Numbered from the stretch's first letter, positions 1-8,269 are shown. The stretch is 62,802 nucleotides of DNA from RUG11237 sp045126515 (GCA_045126515.1 JBGVOM010000133.1:1-62802), one strand, 5' to 3'. The notes: a model not told the origin generated them from the sequence alone. Numbers and translations are program-made.

Positions 1-91
1 ACTGGCAAAAATGAAACAAAGAATGGGGGTAATAAAGAAAGGAATACCCCAACTATTTTTGAAAATATGGAATTATAACTATAAACAGAGA

Positions 92-130
92 AAAGTGGCG
101 TTGGAGTGTTGACTCCAATGCCACTTTGTC
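92..130 (-). terminator. Intrinsic terminator for the minus-strand gene
   Basis: A 16-base stem (arms 92-107 and 112-127, one G-U pair) with a four-base loop is followed on the minus strand by TTTTCTC. It lies just beyond the stop codon of the minus-strand gene at 157-714, so it probably ends that transcript. Confidence 0.7.
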
Positions 131-140
131 TACAGTCTGA

Positions 141-169
141 GGTATGAGGTTTATCCTCATACCTTTTTT
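141..169 (+). terminator. Intrinsic terminator for rightward transcription entering the window
   Basis: A perfect nine-base stem GGTATGAGG/CCTCATACC (141-149, 155-163) is followed by six T residues. The T-run is on the plus strand, so it fits a plus-strand gene lying left of the window. It overlaps the stop codon of the convergent minus-strand gene, giving a compact convergent terminator pair with the hairpin at 92-130. Confidence 0.65.
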
Positions 170-714
170 AAATTTAAGAATAAATAGTATTCAATTACTT
201 TGCCTGTCCACACAGCAATTTGTTGTTCGACAGTTTTGTCATTAAAAAAAATATCTATACTCGATAAATCAAATTTTTTTGTTTTAGTACAAAACTTGCC
301 ACCTTTTAGTATTCCTTCTTCGCGTACACCTTCTTCATTTATAATTAGTAGTGGAAGGTCATTAAGTAATCCGATTGTTCCTTCAATGTGGCAAAAAGGG
401 CTTGTTAAAGCTTGTCCAGATATGTCGATTTCATTAGGATAAAAATAATGAGGATTTGGTTTTCCACCCTTCTTTTTACTTCCTTTATCGATAAACATTT
501 GTTTAAAACCGATAATAGCAATGCCATAACATTGCTTAATCATACCTTTGAGATAGTTTAAGGAGTCTGTTAAATCATAATTATCAGCTTGCAGTGTTAC
601 TGTTTCGATATTATATTTATTAAATTGCTCTTGCAGCTTCTCTATAAAATACTGCTGGCTATCAACAAATGGATTTGGTCTGCTTAAAAAAACTAGTATT
701 TTTTCATTCTTCAT
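157..714 (-). CDS. TIR/nucleoside-deoxyribosyltransferase-like small protein
   Basis: The 185-residue product starts with a beta-strand and polar loop (ILVFLSRPNPF, residues 6-16) and has a central hydrophobic strand (GIAIIGFKQMF). A strand-helix unit HIEGTIGLLNDLPLLII (109-125) carries a conserved-looking glutamate at residue 111. This is the layout of the nucleotide-processing fold shared by nucleoside 2-deoxyribosyltransferases and TIR/SLOG-type NAD-handling domains, in which a glutamate in such a helix is catalytic. There is no membrane segment and no second domain. The ribosome site is GAGGGAGGAATAGCGT before the ATG. It lies downstream of a tyrosine recombinase on the same strand, a context where small defence genes occur. 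Function is inferred from fold pattern only; a plain 2-deoxyribosyltransferase is the main alternative. Confidence 0.5.
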   Translation of the reverse strand: MKNEKILVFLSRPNPFVDSQQYFIEKLQEQFNKYNIETVTLQADNYDLTDSLNYLKGMIKQCYGIAIIGFKQMFIDKGSKKKGGKPNPHYFYPNEIDISGQALTSPFCHIEGTIGLLNDLPLLIINEEGVREEGILKGGKFCTKTKKFDLSSIDIFFNDKTVEQQIAVWTGKVIEYYLFLNLKKV

Positions 715-865
715 ACGCTATTCCTCCCTCTGAAAAATCATTAAATAATTTAATAAAACATTTTTTAGTATAAAATTTGTACAATAGATAATTAGGAATT
801 ATCCTTTATTTATTGCCAAATAATGCTTGATTATTTGCTATACTACATAGATATCAAATTATCCC

Positions 866-1786
866 TCATTCCACCCTCATCCCATTCCGCGGGTGCTTCA
901 CCTCCAATATCTCCCTCTGCTTGCTCATAGACACGCTGGTATAAATCTGCGTAGTGGTGATAGAGCTATGCCCCAGCATTTTCTGAATATACCGGATATC
1001 TACATCTGCTTCCAACAACAGTGTTGCAAAAGAATGGCGAAACATGTGTGGGGTTATGTGCATGTCGATATTTGCCAGTTTGGCGTAACGGTTAATCATA
1101 TTTCGAACCGATTGTTCTGATAAGCGTTGATGCAGGCGGTTGATGAACAGCCAGTCAGTATTTTTAAGTTCATTAGCAAAAGAATTTTTATAACATATCA
1201 AAGCTTTAAGTACATCCTCATTGCCGATTTGAAGCATACGTTCTTTCGCACCCTTGCCAAAGATAAGAACAGTTCCGTTTTCCAAGTCAAGGTCTGTTTG
1301 CTTTAAGGAACAAAGTTCTGAAATACGCATACCGGTTGCAAATAAAAGTTCCATAACAGCGATATCTCTTATAATTGTATTTGTTTGAGTGGGAGTTTTG
1401 CTTTGATTCTTTTCTTTATACAGTGTAGATAAAAACAGTTGTATTGTATTCGAAGGAATTGTTTTAGGGAGCCTTTGAGGCTGGCGAAAGTTTAAGTCTA
1501 TTTTATTGAAAGGATTGTTTTCGATAATTTCCTCGTATTCTAAATAGTGAAAGAAAGCTTTTACACTGGCAATCTTCCTTTTGATGGTGCGTGGCTGATA
1601 CATTTTGTGAATCGTTGAAAGATACTCCATAAGAATTTCTTTCGTAATAGGCAGAGTATTGGCTGAAATCAGCGAAAGAAACTGGTTTAAATCTATCCGG
1701 TAAGCCTTTATTGTTTTAAAATCCAGTTTTTTATGGGTGTTGCAATGGTCTAAATATTCGGTTATAAGTTTTTCTAATGTTGGCAT
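866..1786 (-). CDS. Tyrosine recombinase (XerC/XerD-like integrase)
   Basis: This 306-residue protein has the usual Xer/integrase length. An N-terminal SAM-like core-binding domain (about 1-100) is followed by the catalytic domain. All active-site residues are visible: R154 in ATGMRISEL, K178 or K181 in the GKGAKER hairpin, H247 and R250 in HMFRHSFAT, H273 in LGHSS, and the nucleophile Y282 in TQIYTSV. It should cut and rejoin DNA through a 3' phosphotyrosine. It is not beside a recognisable attachment site or excisionase, so it may be the integrase of a small element carrying the neighbouring 157-714 gene, or a stand-alone inversion recombinase. The start is an ATG preceded by AAAGGAGAACTTATC on the minus strand. 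Confidence 0.93.
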   Translation of the reverse strand: MPTLEKLITEYLDHCNTHKKLDFKTIKAYRIDLNQFLSLISANTLPITKEILMEYLSTIHKMYQPRTIKRKIASVKAFFHYLEYEEIIENNPFNKIDLNFRQPQRLPKTIPSNTIQLFLSTLYKEKNQSKTPTQTNTIIRDIAVMELLFATGMRISELCSLKQTDLDLENGTVLIFGKGAKERMLQIGNEDVLKALICYKNSFANELKNTDWLFINRLHQRLSEQSVRNMINRYAKLANIDMHITPHMFRHSFATLLLEADVDIRYIQKMLGHSSITTTQIYTSVSMSKQREILEVKHPRNGMRVE

Positions 1787-1910
1787 GATAAGTTCTCCTT
1801 TGTAGTAAAATTTTTATTGATGAATGTAGGGGAAGAAGTTAAGTAAATCTACCCATTTCCAAATAAATATATTATAATATTTCATAGAATAAAATCCAAA
1901 GGAGAAACCA

Positions 1911-2504
1911 GTGTTACAAAAAATTACTCTTGCTTACTACAATCAAAATGCCAGACAATTTGCTGATAGTACAATATTTGTGGATTTTACCGCAACCCAG
2001 AACCGATTTTTAGAAAGGCTGCCGCTTTACGGAAAAATTTTGGATTTTGGTTGTGGTGCCGGACGTGATACCAAGTATTTTCTAGAGCAGGGATATCAGG
2101 TGGAGGCGATAGACGGTTCAGAAGAATTGTGTAAGATAGCAGAAAAGTATACTGGGATTCCGGTAAAACGTATGCTGTTTCAGGAATTATGTGTAGCAGA
2201 GTGTTTTGATGGCATTTGGGCATGTTCCTCTATACTGCATTTGCCTTATCAGGAATTGAGAGAAGTGCTGCAAAAAATGAGGAATGCCTTGAAACCGGAA
2301 GGCATTATTTACGCTTCCTTTAAGTATGGAAACTTTGAAGGGGAACGAAGTGGCAGGTATTTTACGGATTTTACGGAGGAAAGTTTTGAAATATTGCGAA
2401 GGACAGTGGAGGGATTAGGCCTGGAGGAACAATGGGTTACCGGTGATGTCCGTCCAGGAAGAGGGGAAGAAAGATGGCTGAATATAATTCTCAAGAGAAC
2501 ATAA
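1911..2504 (+). CDS. Class I SAM-dependent methyltransferase
   Basis: The 197-residue protein contains the S-adenosylmethionine site ILDFGCGAGRDTKYF (about 43-57), the acidic post-strand residue in VEAIDGSEE, and a later CSSILHLP segment, all typical of a Methyltransf_11-type Rossmann fold. The target is not evident; small molecules or tRNA are usual for this size. The start is GTG at 1911, with AAAGGAGAAACCA directly upstream. Its end overlaps the start of the HNH gene by 31 bases, so the two are translationally coupled. Transcription begins in the 124-base gap divergent from the recombinase. Confidence 0.85.
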   Translation: MLQKITLAYYNQNARQFADSTIFVDFTATQNRFLERLPLYGKILDFGCGAGRDTKYFLEQGYQVEAIDGSEELCKIAEKYTGIPVKRMLFQELCVAECFDGIWACSSILHLPYQELREVLQKMRNALKPEGIIYASFKYGNFEGERSGRYFTDFTEESFEILRRTVEGLGLEEQWVTGDVRPGRGEERWLNIILKRT

Positions 2505-3634
2505 ACAGACAGCAACTGCCGTATTCAGAAAGTTTGGAAATCGGATATCTGGGGCGTTTATTTGACAATACCAGTGAGTGCTATAAATTTTTCTGGTTTC
2601 AGGCAATTTTAACAAAAATGAGTGAAGGGAAAACAAGTTTTAGCTTTGAGGAACTGGTAGATGAAATGATTGCCGATGCATGGTATATGGTGTCAGAATA
2701 CCACTTAAATTTAGGACCAAAAGATAATCTGGAAACGGTGGTAAAATATATACATACATTAACAGGAATGAAGCCATCAGAGAAAAAAGGAAATATATTA
2801 AATTATCATTCGGAATGTTCCGATAAAGAAGTGATTCGTTTGAAAAAAGTCTTAATTGCAAATGTGCCATACCGTTTACAGGCACCATTTATGACAGATT
2901 TTAAGGGAAAAGATTTCGATATGCGTCTGGAAGAAAGAATGGCAAAAATTAATGCCCAAGATCGTTTAATGTATTACTTTGCAGAGGCTAATGGAAGAAT
3001 TTATAACGGATTAGATACGGTAATTTACATACACCCGGACTGGGTGCTGTATATTCAGAAAAATCTGGAAATTATAAAAGGATGGCTTCAATACAATATG
3101 ATTATGTATTTACAAAAACGAAATCCAAGTGTACCGGGCATTGCAGATAAATTATATCCGCCGCAGGAACGGAAGTTGGAAAAGGTTAAGAAATACTGGA
3201 AACTCATAATGAAGTTGCAGCCTATTCATGAAATATACAGTGACAATCCTTTAAAGGAAGATGAAATTTCTATTGATCATTTTGTGCCGTGGTCCTATGT
3301 GGCTCACGATGAATTATGGAATCTTCATCCCACCACAAAAAGTATAAATAGCAGCAAAAGCAATCATTTACCGGATTGGGATATTTATTTTCCGCTGTTA
3401 AGCAAACAGGAATATGTGTCTTATCAGATAATGTGGAAATCTGAGGCGGTGCATAAGGAATTTGACCAATGTGCCAGAGAGCATATTAATAATCCGGATA
3501 TTTTAGGCAGGCTGTATCGGCAGGGATTAACTCAGCAGGAATTTCAAGGACAGTTGTCAGAAATATTGCTTCCAGTGTATCAATCTGCGAAAAATTGCGG
3601 ATTTGGAAATTGGGTATACGAGAGTAGCAAATAA
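2474..3634 (+). CDS. HNH endonuclease-domain protein
   Basis: The 386-residue protein has a mostly helical, unrecognised N-terminal two-thirds and a C-terminal HNH-type ββα-metal unit. Its motif is IDHFVPWSYVAHDELWNLHP followed by TKSINSSKSNHLP (about 269-305): the DH pair binds metal and polarises water, and the N and H residues follow. Such domains cut DNA or RNA in restriction, homing and other defence proteins. It is coupled to a methyltransferase, which could suggest modification and cleavage, but the methyltransferase lacks a DNA-specific catalytic motif I can recognise. Two NUDIX genes follow. The ATG at 2474 is preceded by AGGAAGAGGGGAAGAAAG. Confidence 0.8.
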   Translation: MAEYNSQENINRQQLPYSESLEIGYLGRLFDNTSECYKFFWFQAILTKMSEGKTSFSFEELVDEMIADAWYMVSEYHLNLGPKDNLETVVKYIHTLTGMKPSEKKGNILNYHSECSDKEVIRLKKVLIANVPYRLQAPFMTDFKGKDFDMRLEERMAKINAQDRLMYYFAEANGRIYNGLDTVIYIHPDWVLYIQKNLEIIKGWLQYNMIMYLQKRNPSVPGIADKLYPPQERKLEKVKKYWKLIMKLQPIHEIYSDNPLKEDEISIDHFVPWSYVAHDELWNLHPTTKSINSSKSNHLPDWDIYFPLLSKQEYVSYQIMWKSEAVHKEFDQCAREHINNPDILGRLYRQGLTQQEFQGQLSEILLPVYQSAKNCGFGNWVYESSK

Positions 3635-3655
3635 TAAAAGAAGCGAGGTATATTG

Positions 3656-4159
3656 ATGCAGGAATTAATGATAGATCTGAAAAATTATAAAGAAGATGGC
3701 AGTATATTTAGGAGGACGGCTGTAAGAGGAATTGTAGAAAAGGATGGAAAATACCTTATTATTCACAGTAAATACGGTGACTATAAATTCCCTGGCGGAG
3801 GAATGGAAGGCAACGAAACCCATGAAGAAACTTTGATTAGAGAAATGCAGGAGGAAACCGGCTATCACGTGTTGCCGAAAAGTATGAGAGAAGGGATTAA
3901 GGTAAAAGAGCGAAGAAAAGGGGAGCCGGATGATGTTATGGAGATGGAATCCTATTATTATTTTTGTGCCATCGATGAAACAGCCGGAGAACGGAATCTG
4001 GATGCGTATGAGAAGGAGTATGATTATCAAGTGGACTGGTTGCCCTTAGAGGAGATTATCCGTAGGAATGAACTGGTTGAGAATTATGAAAATATTCCAT
4101 GGATTGTCCGTGAAACTATGGTGATGAAGGAAATGATATTACGAAAGGCAGAGAAATAG
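3656..4159 (+). CDS. NUDIX hydrolase
   Basis: This 167-residue protein has a full Nudix box: GGGMEGNETHEETLIREMQEETGY at about 48-71, matching GX5EX7REUXEEXGU. It should hydrolyse a nucleoside diphosphate linked to another group, with magnesium bound by the REXXEE glutamates. The substrate cannot be read; housecleaning of damaged nucleotides is common for this type. A TTG lies in frame just upstream at 3653, but the ATG at 3656 is better spaced from AAGCGAGGTA. It is directly followed by a second NUDIX gene with no gap, so both are in one operon with the methyltransferase and HNH genes. Confidence 0.9.
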   Translation: MQELMIDLKNYKEDGSIFRRTAVRGIVEKDGKYLIIHSKYGDYKFPGGGMEGNETHEETLIREMQEETGYHVLPKSMREGIKVKERRKGEPDDVMEMESYYYFCAIDETAGERNLDAYEKEYDYQVDWLPLEEIIRRNELVENYENIPWIVRETMVMKEMILRKAEK

Positions 4160-4666
4160 ATGATGGAACTTTGGGATATTTACGATAAAAACAAGCAGAG
4201 AACGGGGTGCACCATGGAACGCAATGATTTCCGTCTTAAGGATGGAGAATATCATTTAACAGTATTAGGTGTGGTTCGACGAAGTGATGGAAAATTCCTG
4301 ATTACTAAGCGGGTTATGACAAAACGGTGGGCTGCCGGCTGGTGGGAGGTATCAGGAGGTGCCGCACAGGCAGGGGAAGATTCAGAAGAAGCAGTATTGA
4401 GAGAAGTGAAGGAAGAAACCGGATTAGATGTGTCTAACTTTCAGAAGGAGTTTTTATTTACGTATAAGAGAGAAAATCCGGAAGAAGGGGACAATTATTT
4501 TGTGGATGTATATCGTTTCACAGGAGAAATTGCAGAGCAGGATATACATATGCAGGAAGAAGAAACGGACGGCTACATGTTTGCTACGGCGGAGGAGATA
4601 GAGGAAATTGCCAAGGAAGGAAAGTTCCTGCATTATGACAGTATTAAGGCTGCATTTTGGGAATAA
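4160..4666 (+). CDS. NUDIX hydrolase, isopentenyl-diphosphate-isomerase-like subgroup
   Basis: The 168-residue protein begins ELWDIYDKNKQRTG, the usual opening of the Nudix branch that also contains Idi and YfcD-like proteins. It carries the Nudix box GGAAQAGEDSEEAVLREVKEETGL at about 68-91. The preceding segment, ITKRVMTKRWAAGWWEVS, is also typical. I cannot assign the substrate. The ATG starts at the base after the stop codon of the first NUDIX gene, indicating coupled translation. The two NUDIX proteins are not close copies of each other. A new promoter starts 13 bases beyond this stop. Confidence 0.9.
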   Translation: MMELWDIYDKNKQRTGCTMERNDFRLKDGEYHLTVLGVVRRSDGKFLITKRVMTKRWAAGWWEVSGGAAQAGEDSEEAVLREVKEETGLDVSNFQKEFLFTYKRENPEEGDNYFVDVYRFTGEIAEQDIHMQEEETDGYMFATAEEIEEIAKEGKFLHYDSIKAAFWE

Positions 4667-4678
4667 TAAGAGTTTCGC

Positions 4679-4707
4679 TTGACAAATGTCTTCTGGTGTA
4701 TTATAGT
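4679..4707 (+). promoter_or_regulatory. Housekeeping-type promoter for the cobalamin riboswitch transcript
   Basis: A TTGACA -35 box (4679-4684), a 17-base spacer and TATAGT (4702-4707) form a near-consensus sigma-A promoter. Transcription would start near 4714, just before the first riboswitch stem. Confidence 0.8.
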
Positions 4708-4722
4708 AACGCAGAAACAAGC

Positions 4723-4907
4723 ATACATATGATTCAATGCATTTTATTGAAGTTCAGGGAATTCGGTGCAAATCCGAAGCGATGCCGTCACTGTAACCTT
4801 GGAGCTGATATGAAATATGACCACTGAAATGCCAGAGCAGGTAATTGCGGGCTTTTGGGAAGGTCCATATCAGTGATGATGAGGAGCCAGGATATCTGCA
4901 TATGTAT
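4723..4907 (+). promoter_or_regulatory. Cobalamin (adenosylcobalamin-type) riboswitch
   Basis: The conserved core is plain to see: GGGAATTCGGTGCAAATCCG, then GCCGTCACTGTAACC, a later GCCAGAGCAGGT and AGCCAGGATATCTGC. The outer P1 helix closes with ATACATATG (4723-4731) pairing to CATATGTAT (4899-4907). The element lies between a strong promoter and a corrinoid importer operon, and a terminator follows. Cobalamin binding would therefore be expected to favour termination and reduce importer synthesis. Confidence 0.93.
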
Positions 4908-4984
4908 CGGGATAATACTTTTACGGTCCATGAAAGTTACCTGCATAGTGAAGAAAGAATTTTTCTTTTGCGTAGTGTATAATG

Positions 4985-5045
4985 GACAGCTGTTAGGGCT
5001 GTCTTTTATTCATGATGTCAGAAAGTTCGCAAAGCGTACTTTCTG
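4985..5045 (+). promoter_or_regulatory. Linker hairpins between riboswitch aptamer and terminator
   Basis: Two short hairpins lie here: GACAGC/GCTGTC (4985-4990, 4998-5003) followed by TTTTATT, and CAGAAAGT/ACTTTCTG (5019-5026, 5038-5045). The first resembles a weak terminator and may be part of the expression platform. No protein-coding gene is supported in the gap 4667-5190. Confidence 0.4.
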
Positions 5046-5101
5046 TTGTTTGTGCACTCATAAAAAGAAAAGAGACAGTATGTTAGTAAGTAATATGAAC
5101 A

Positions 5102-5144
5102 GCCATAAGGTAGTATTTCCGAGAAGTTTCCTTATGGCTTTTTT
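5102..5144 (+). terminator. Riboswitch expression-platform terminator
   Basis: A perfect nine-base stem GCCATAAGG/CCTTATGGC (5102-5110, 5130-5138) is followed by TTTTTTG. It lies 47 bases before the importer start codon, the place expected for ligand-controlled premature termination. Confidence 0.8.
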
Positions 5145-5190
5145 GTATGCAAATTTATTCAATTTACTTTACTGAAAAAGGAGAAACGTT

Positions 5191-6249
5191 ATGAAGAAAA
5201 AAGTACTAGAAACATTAGTGGCAGCTGCTATTTGTGTGACAGTTATTACAGGGTGTGGAAATAACGGCACAACGAAAGAAGTGGCAGAGAAGGAAGAAGT
5301 ACAGGCAGTAGAAAGCACAGAAAATGCTGAAGAAGCAGAAAATGTAGCAAGTGATTATGAACCGGTGACAATTACGGTTGATTTAGCAAGAAGCGGTTTA
5401 GGGGATAAGGTGGAAGAAACATTTACAGCACCGCCAACCAATGTGGTCGCAAAAGGAGATCAGATGGCAGATTACTTTTTTGACCTTGGATTAGAGGATA
5501 ATATGGCAGGCTATACACATGGCAGCTGTTACAGCACAGTATCCCAGTATGGTGCCAGAGAAACTGTACCATTACTTGGTGATGAAACAGGAAAATTTAC
5601 AAAAGAAGAGTTACTGGCAGTAGGGGCTGATTTTCTGATTGGATGGGATTCTACTTTTTCGGAGAAAAATTTTGATAAGAATTTTTGCCAGGAAAATGGA
5701 ATTGCTATGTATACACCATATTGTACCAGCGATAGTGCAACATTTGAAGACATTTATAAAGATTATGAAACACTTGGGAAAATTTTCAATGTGGAAGATG
5801 TAGCCGCACAAAAAGTAGAGACAATGAAAGAAAAAATTGCTTTCGTAAAAGAAACTTTAGGAGAAGATGCTTATAATAATCCGGTATCTGTATTTGTATT
5901 TGATTCAGGGGAAGATTCCCCATTTACAGCATGTCAGGGAATGCCGGGGGATATTCTTAAACTGGCAGGAGGAATTTCAACTTTTGATGATATCGAGGCA
6001 GGATGGGCTACCGTATCCTGGGAACAGGTAGTAGAACGTAATCCTGAAGTCATTCTCATCCTGGATTATAATGGTGATACACAGGAAAAAATGGATTTCT
6101 TATATTCAAACGAAGCATTGGCAAATGTAGATGCGGTAAAAAATAAAAGAATTATTTCCGCTTGCTGTAGTGATATGCAGGGAAGTGCAGGTTCTGCGGG
6201 AACAGTAGAAATGATTGCAAAATCATTATACCCGGAAAAATTCCAATAA
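5191..6249 (+). CDS. btuF: Corrinoid ABC importer, substrate-binding lipoprotein
   Basis: The 352-residue protein has a lipoprotein signal (MKKK, hydrophobic stretch, lipobox VITGC with the cysteine at residue 22) and a charged linker. A class III periplasmic-binding-protein fold of the BtuF/FepB/FhuD type follows. It would sit on the outer face of the membrane and hand its ligand to the permease at 6267. The family binds siderophores, haem or cobalamin; the cobalamin riboswitch upstream makes corrinoid the best choice. The ATG has AAAGGAGAAACGTT upstream. The next gene is 17 bases downstream. Confidence 0.88.
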   Translation: MKKKVLETLVAAAICVTVITGCGNNGTTKEVAEKEEVQAVESTENAEEAENVASDYEPVTITVDLARSGLGDKVEETFTAPPTNVVAKGDQMADYFFDLGLEDNMAGYTHGSCYSTVSQYGARETVPLLGDETGKFTKEELLAVGADFLIGWDSTFSEKNFDKNFCQENGIAMYTPYCTSDSATFEDIYKDYETLGKIFNVEDVAAQKVETMKEKIAFVKETLGEDAYNNPVSVFVFDSGEDSPFTACQGMPGDILKLAGGISTFDDIEAGWATVSWEQVVERNPEVILILDYNGDTQEKMDFLYSNEALANVDAVKNKRIISACCSDMQGSAGSAGTVEMIAKSLYPEKFQ

Positions 6250-6266
6250 TTACAAGGAGCATTTCC

Positions 6267-7355
6267 ATGCAGAAGTTAAAAATGAAAAAATATTTACCAC
6301 TAAAGAAACAATCGCAGTTTCTTGTATTCTGTTTGACTTTGTTTGTCCTGGCTATTGGTGCTTTCGTGGTGGCAACATTACTTGGAAGTGTTGAAATTGA
6401 TGCAGGATGGATTGGAAAAATCATAGTAAATAAAGTAACAGGAAAACAAATCTTTGAGCCGGAATGGCAAAAGTCCACGGAATCTATTATCTGGACACTT
6501 CGGCTGCCGAGAATCCTGATGGCATTTATTGTAGGTGCCGGTTTAGCTCTTTGTGGAATTCTGATGCAGGCATTAACGAAAAATTCACTGGCAGATCCAT
6601 ATGTGTTAGGAATTTCTTCCGGTGCCTCAGCAGGGGCTGTGGCAGTGATTATGTATGGGTGGTTTCATTTTGCAGGTACTTATCATGTAATGCTTGGTGC
6701 TACCATAGGAGCAATGTTGGCTATTATAATTGCCATTCGGGTGGCGACGGTTAATAACAAGATTACATCGACTCAGTTGGTTTTGGCGGGAATCGCAGTT
6801 TCAGCATTGTTTTCAGCTTGTACCAATGTAATGATTTATCATACAAAGACCGGCTCTGATAAAATGAAATCAGCTTTATATTGGATGATTGGTTCTTTGA
6901 GTGGGGCAAGCTGGGACAAGACCATTTATGTGGCAATTGTATTTAGTGTGATAGCAATAATTATCTGCTTTTTTCATAAAAGTCTTGACGTATTAATGTT
7001 AGGTGATGATACGGCAGTTACCTTAGGCGTAAATATAAGATTTATTAAACTGAGTGTTATTATCTTATGTACCATATTAACAGGAGCTATTGTATCCGTT
7101 AGTGGAGTCATTGGTTTTGTGGGACTTGTAATTCCACATATTACTCGGTCTATTGTGGGAGCTGTCCACAGAAGATTAATTCCTGCTTCTATTCTGGTAG
7201 GAGGATTTTTTGTCATTGTGTGTGATGTGATTTCCCGTGTCATAGTGGCACCGGAAGAACTTCCGATAGGTGTAGTTACAGCCTTTTTTGGAGCCCCATT
7301 CTTTTTAGCTCTTATTAGAAAGAATCAGAATTCTTTTGGAGGTAAAAAGGAATGA
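6267..7355 (+). CDS. btuC: Corrinoid ABC importer, FecCD-type permease
   Basis: The 362-residue protein has about ten hydrophobic helices and the family signatures RLPRILMAFIVGAGLALCGI near residue 85 and GVIGFVGLVIPHITR near 280. These mark the FecCD/BtuC family. Two copies would form the membrane channel for the ligand delivered by the lipoprotein. AAGGAG precedes the ATG. The gene overlaps the ATPase gene by four bases (ATGA), so the two are translated in a coupled way. Confidence 0.92.
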   Translation: MQKLKMKKYLPLKKQSQFLVFCLTLFVLAIGAFVVATLLGSVEIDAGWIGKIIVNKVTGKQIFEPEWQKSTESIIWTLRLPRILMAFIVGAGLALCGILMQALTKNSLADPYVLGISSGASAGAVAVIMYGWFHFAGTYHVMLGATIGAMLAIIIAIRVATVNNKITSTQLVLAGIAVSALFSACTNVMIYHTKTGSDKMKSALYWMIGSLSGASWDKTIYVAIVFSVIAIIICFFHKSLDVLMLGDDTAVTLGVNIRFIKLSVIILCTILTGAIVSVSGVIGFVGLVIPHITRSIVGAVHRRLIPASILVGGFFVIVCDVISRVIVAPEELPIGVVTAFFGAPFFLALIRKNQNSFGGKKE

Positions 7356-8122
7356 AATTAGAAGTAAAAGATTTAGGCTACTCTATAGACCATAAAGAAA
7401 TTTTGTCAGACATTCATCTAAACATAAAAGAGGGCGAATTTGTTGGGTTAGTAGGACCTAATGGATGCGGTAAATCTACTTTGCTGAAAACTATTTATAA
7501 AGTATTGAAACCGGATGACGGAATTATATATTTAGATAATGAAGATATGGCGAAATGGAACAATAAAGAAACGGCAAAAAGAATGTCAGTAATGGCACAG
7601 GAAAGCAATGTAGAATTTGACATGAACGTACTGGATATGGTCTTGTTAGGAAGATATGCACACAAACAAATGTTTGCAGACACTTCTAAAACGGATTTGA
7701 AAATTGCCAGAGAATCGTTGATGGAAGTAGGAATGTCAGAGTATGAAGACAGAAGCTTTTTAAGCCTTTCCGGTGGGGAAAAACAACGTATTCTAGTGGC
7801 AAGGTTGTTGACGCAACAGGCAAAATTTGTTATACTAGATGAACCAACAAATCATTTGGATATAGGATATCAGTTTCAGATAATGAATATTTTAAAATGT
7901 CAGGACATTACAGTATTTTCTTCTATTCATGATTTGAATATTGCGGCTTTGTACTGTGATAAAATTATTGCCATGAAGAAAGGAAATATTTTGTGCTGTG
8001 GAACACCGGAAGAAGTGCTGACACCGGAATTAATTCAGGAATTATTTGGCATTCGGGCACAAATTACCGTGAACACGGCTACTGGCAGGATACAGATTTA
8101 TTATATTCCTAATCCAATATAA
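7352..8122 (+). CDS. btuD: Corrinoid ABC importer, ATPase subunit
   Basis: The 256-residue ATPase shows Walker A GPNGCGKST (35-43), a Q-loop near AQESN, signature LSGGEKQR, Walker B ILDEPTNHLD and a switch histidine in SIHDLN. It resembles BtuD/FhuC-type subunits and should power import through the FecCD permease. It is the last gene of the riboswitch operon. A strong hairpin begins 16 bases after its stop codon. Confidence 0.92.
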   Translation: MKLEVKDLGYSIDHKEILSDIHLNIKEGEFVGLVGPNGCGKSTLLKTIYKVLKPDDGIIYLDNEDMAKWNNKETAKRMSVMAQESNVEFDMNVLDMVLLGRYAHKQMFADTSKTDLKIARESLMEVGMSEYEDRSFLSLSGGEKQRILVARLLTQQAKFVILDEPTNHLDIGYQFQIMNILKCQDITVFSSIHDLNIAALYCDKIIAMKKGNILCCGTPEEVLTPELIQELFGIRAQITVNTATGRIQIYYIPNPI

Positions 8123-8137
8123 AAGTGAGTTTTTTAG

Positions 8138-8269
8138 AGAGAGGTGAAAAGATGAGAATATAATCGACTTTTGAAACATGAATAGCTTTTAGTAGGCAGT
8201 AGTTTTTAGAACATACTGCTTTGTCATGTTGCCAAAAGTGGATTATGATTCTCATAACCTCTCTTTTTT
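8138..8269 (+). promoter_or_regulatory. Hairpin leader/attenuator before the ABC-F gene
   Basis: A long imperfect hairpin pairs AGAGAGGT (8138-8145) with ACCTCTCT (8257-8264), ATGAGAATATAATC with GATTATGATTCTCAT, and CTTTTGAAACATG with CATGTTGCCAAAAG. A smaller GCAGTA/TACTGC stem lies at the tip, and the base runs into TTTTTT (8264-8269). It can terminate the importer operon. It can also work as an attenuator, because a ribosome on the nested leader ORF (8152-8163) would cover the left arm and let transcription reach the ABC-F gene. Confidence 0.65.
8152..8163 (+). CDS. Three-codon leader ORF (Met-Arg-Ile-stop)
   Basis: ATG AGA ATA TAA follows an excellent ribosome site (AGAGAGGTG, five bases before the ATG). 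It lies inside the left arm of the terminator hairpin, 200 bases before the ABC-F start. Leader ORFs controlling transcription attenuation are established upstream of several Gram-positive ABC-F resistance genes. Drug-stalled ribosomes here would prevent the hairpin from closing. That it is translated is inferred from the ribosome site and position. Confidence 0.55.
   Translation: MRI

Noticed and set aside
5019..5045. The CAGAAAGT/ACTTTCTG hairpin as the main riboswitch terminator
   Set aside because: It is followed by TTGTTTG rather than a T-run; the hairpin at 5102-5144 with TTTTTT is a far better terminator.
4855..5175. A 106-codon plus-strand ORF between the NUDIX gene and btuF
   Set aside because: It begins inside the cobalamin riboswitch and covers the terminator hairpin. 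It has no ribosome site and its product reads as random sequence.
6464..6754. A 96-codon ORF in another frame of the FecCD permease gene
   Set aside because: It lies wholly inside a well-supported permease gene and lacks a ribosome site or any known motif.
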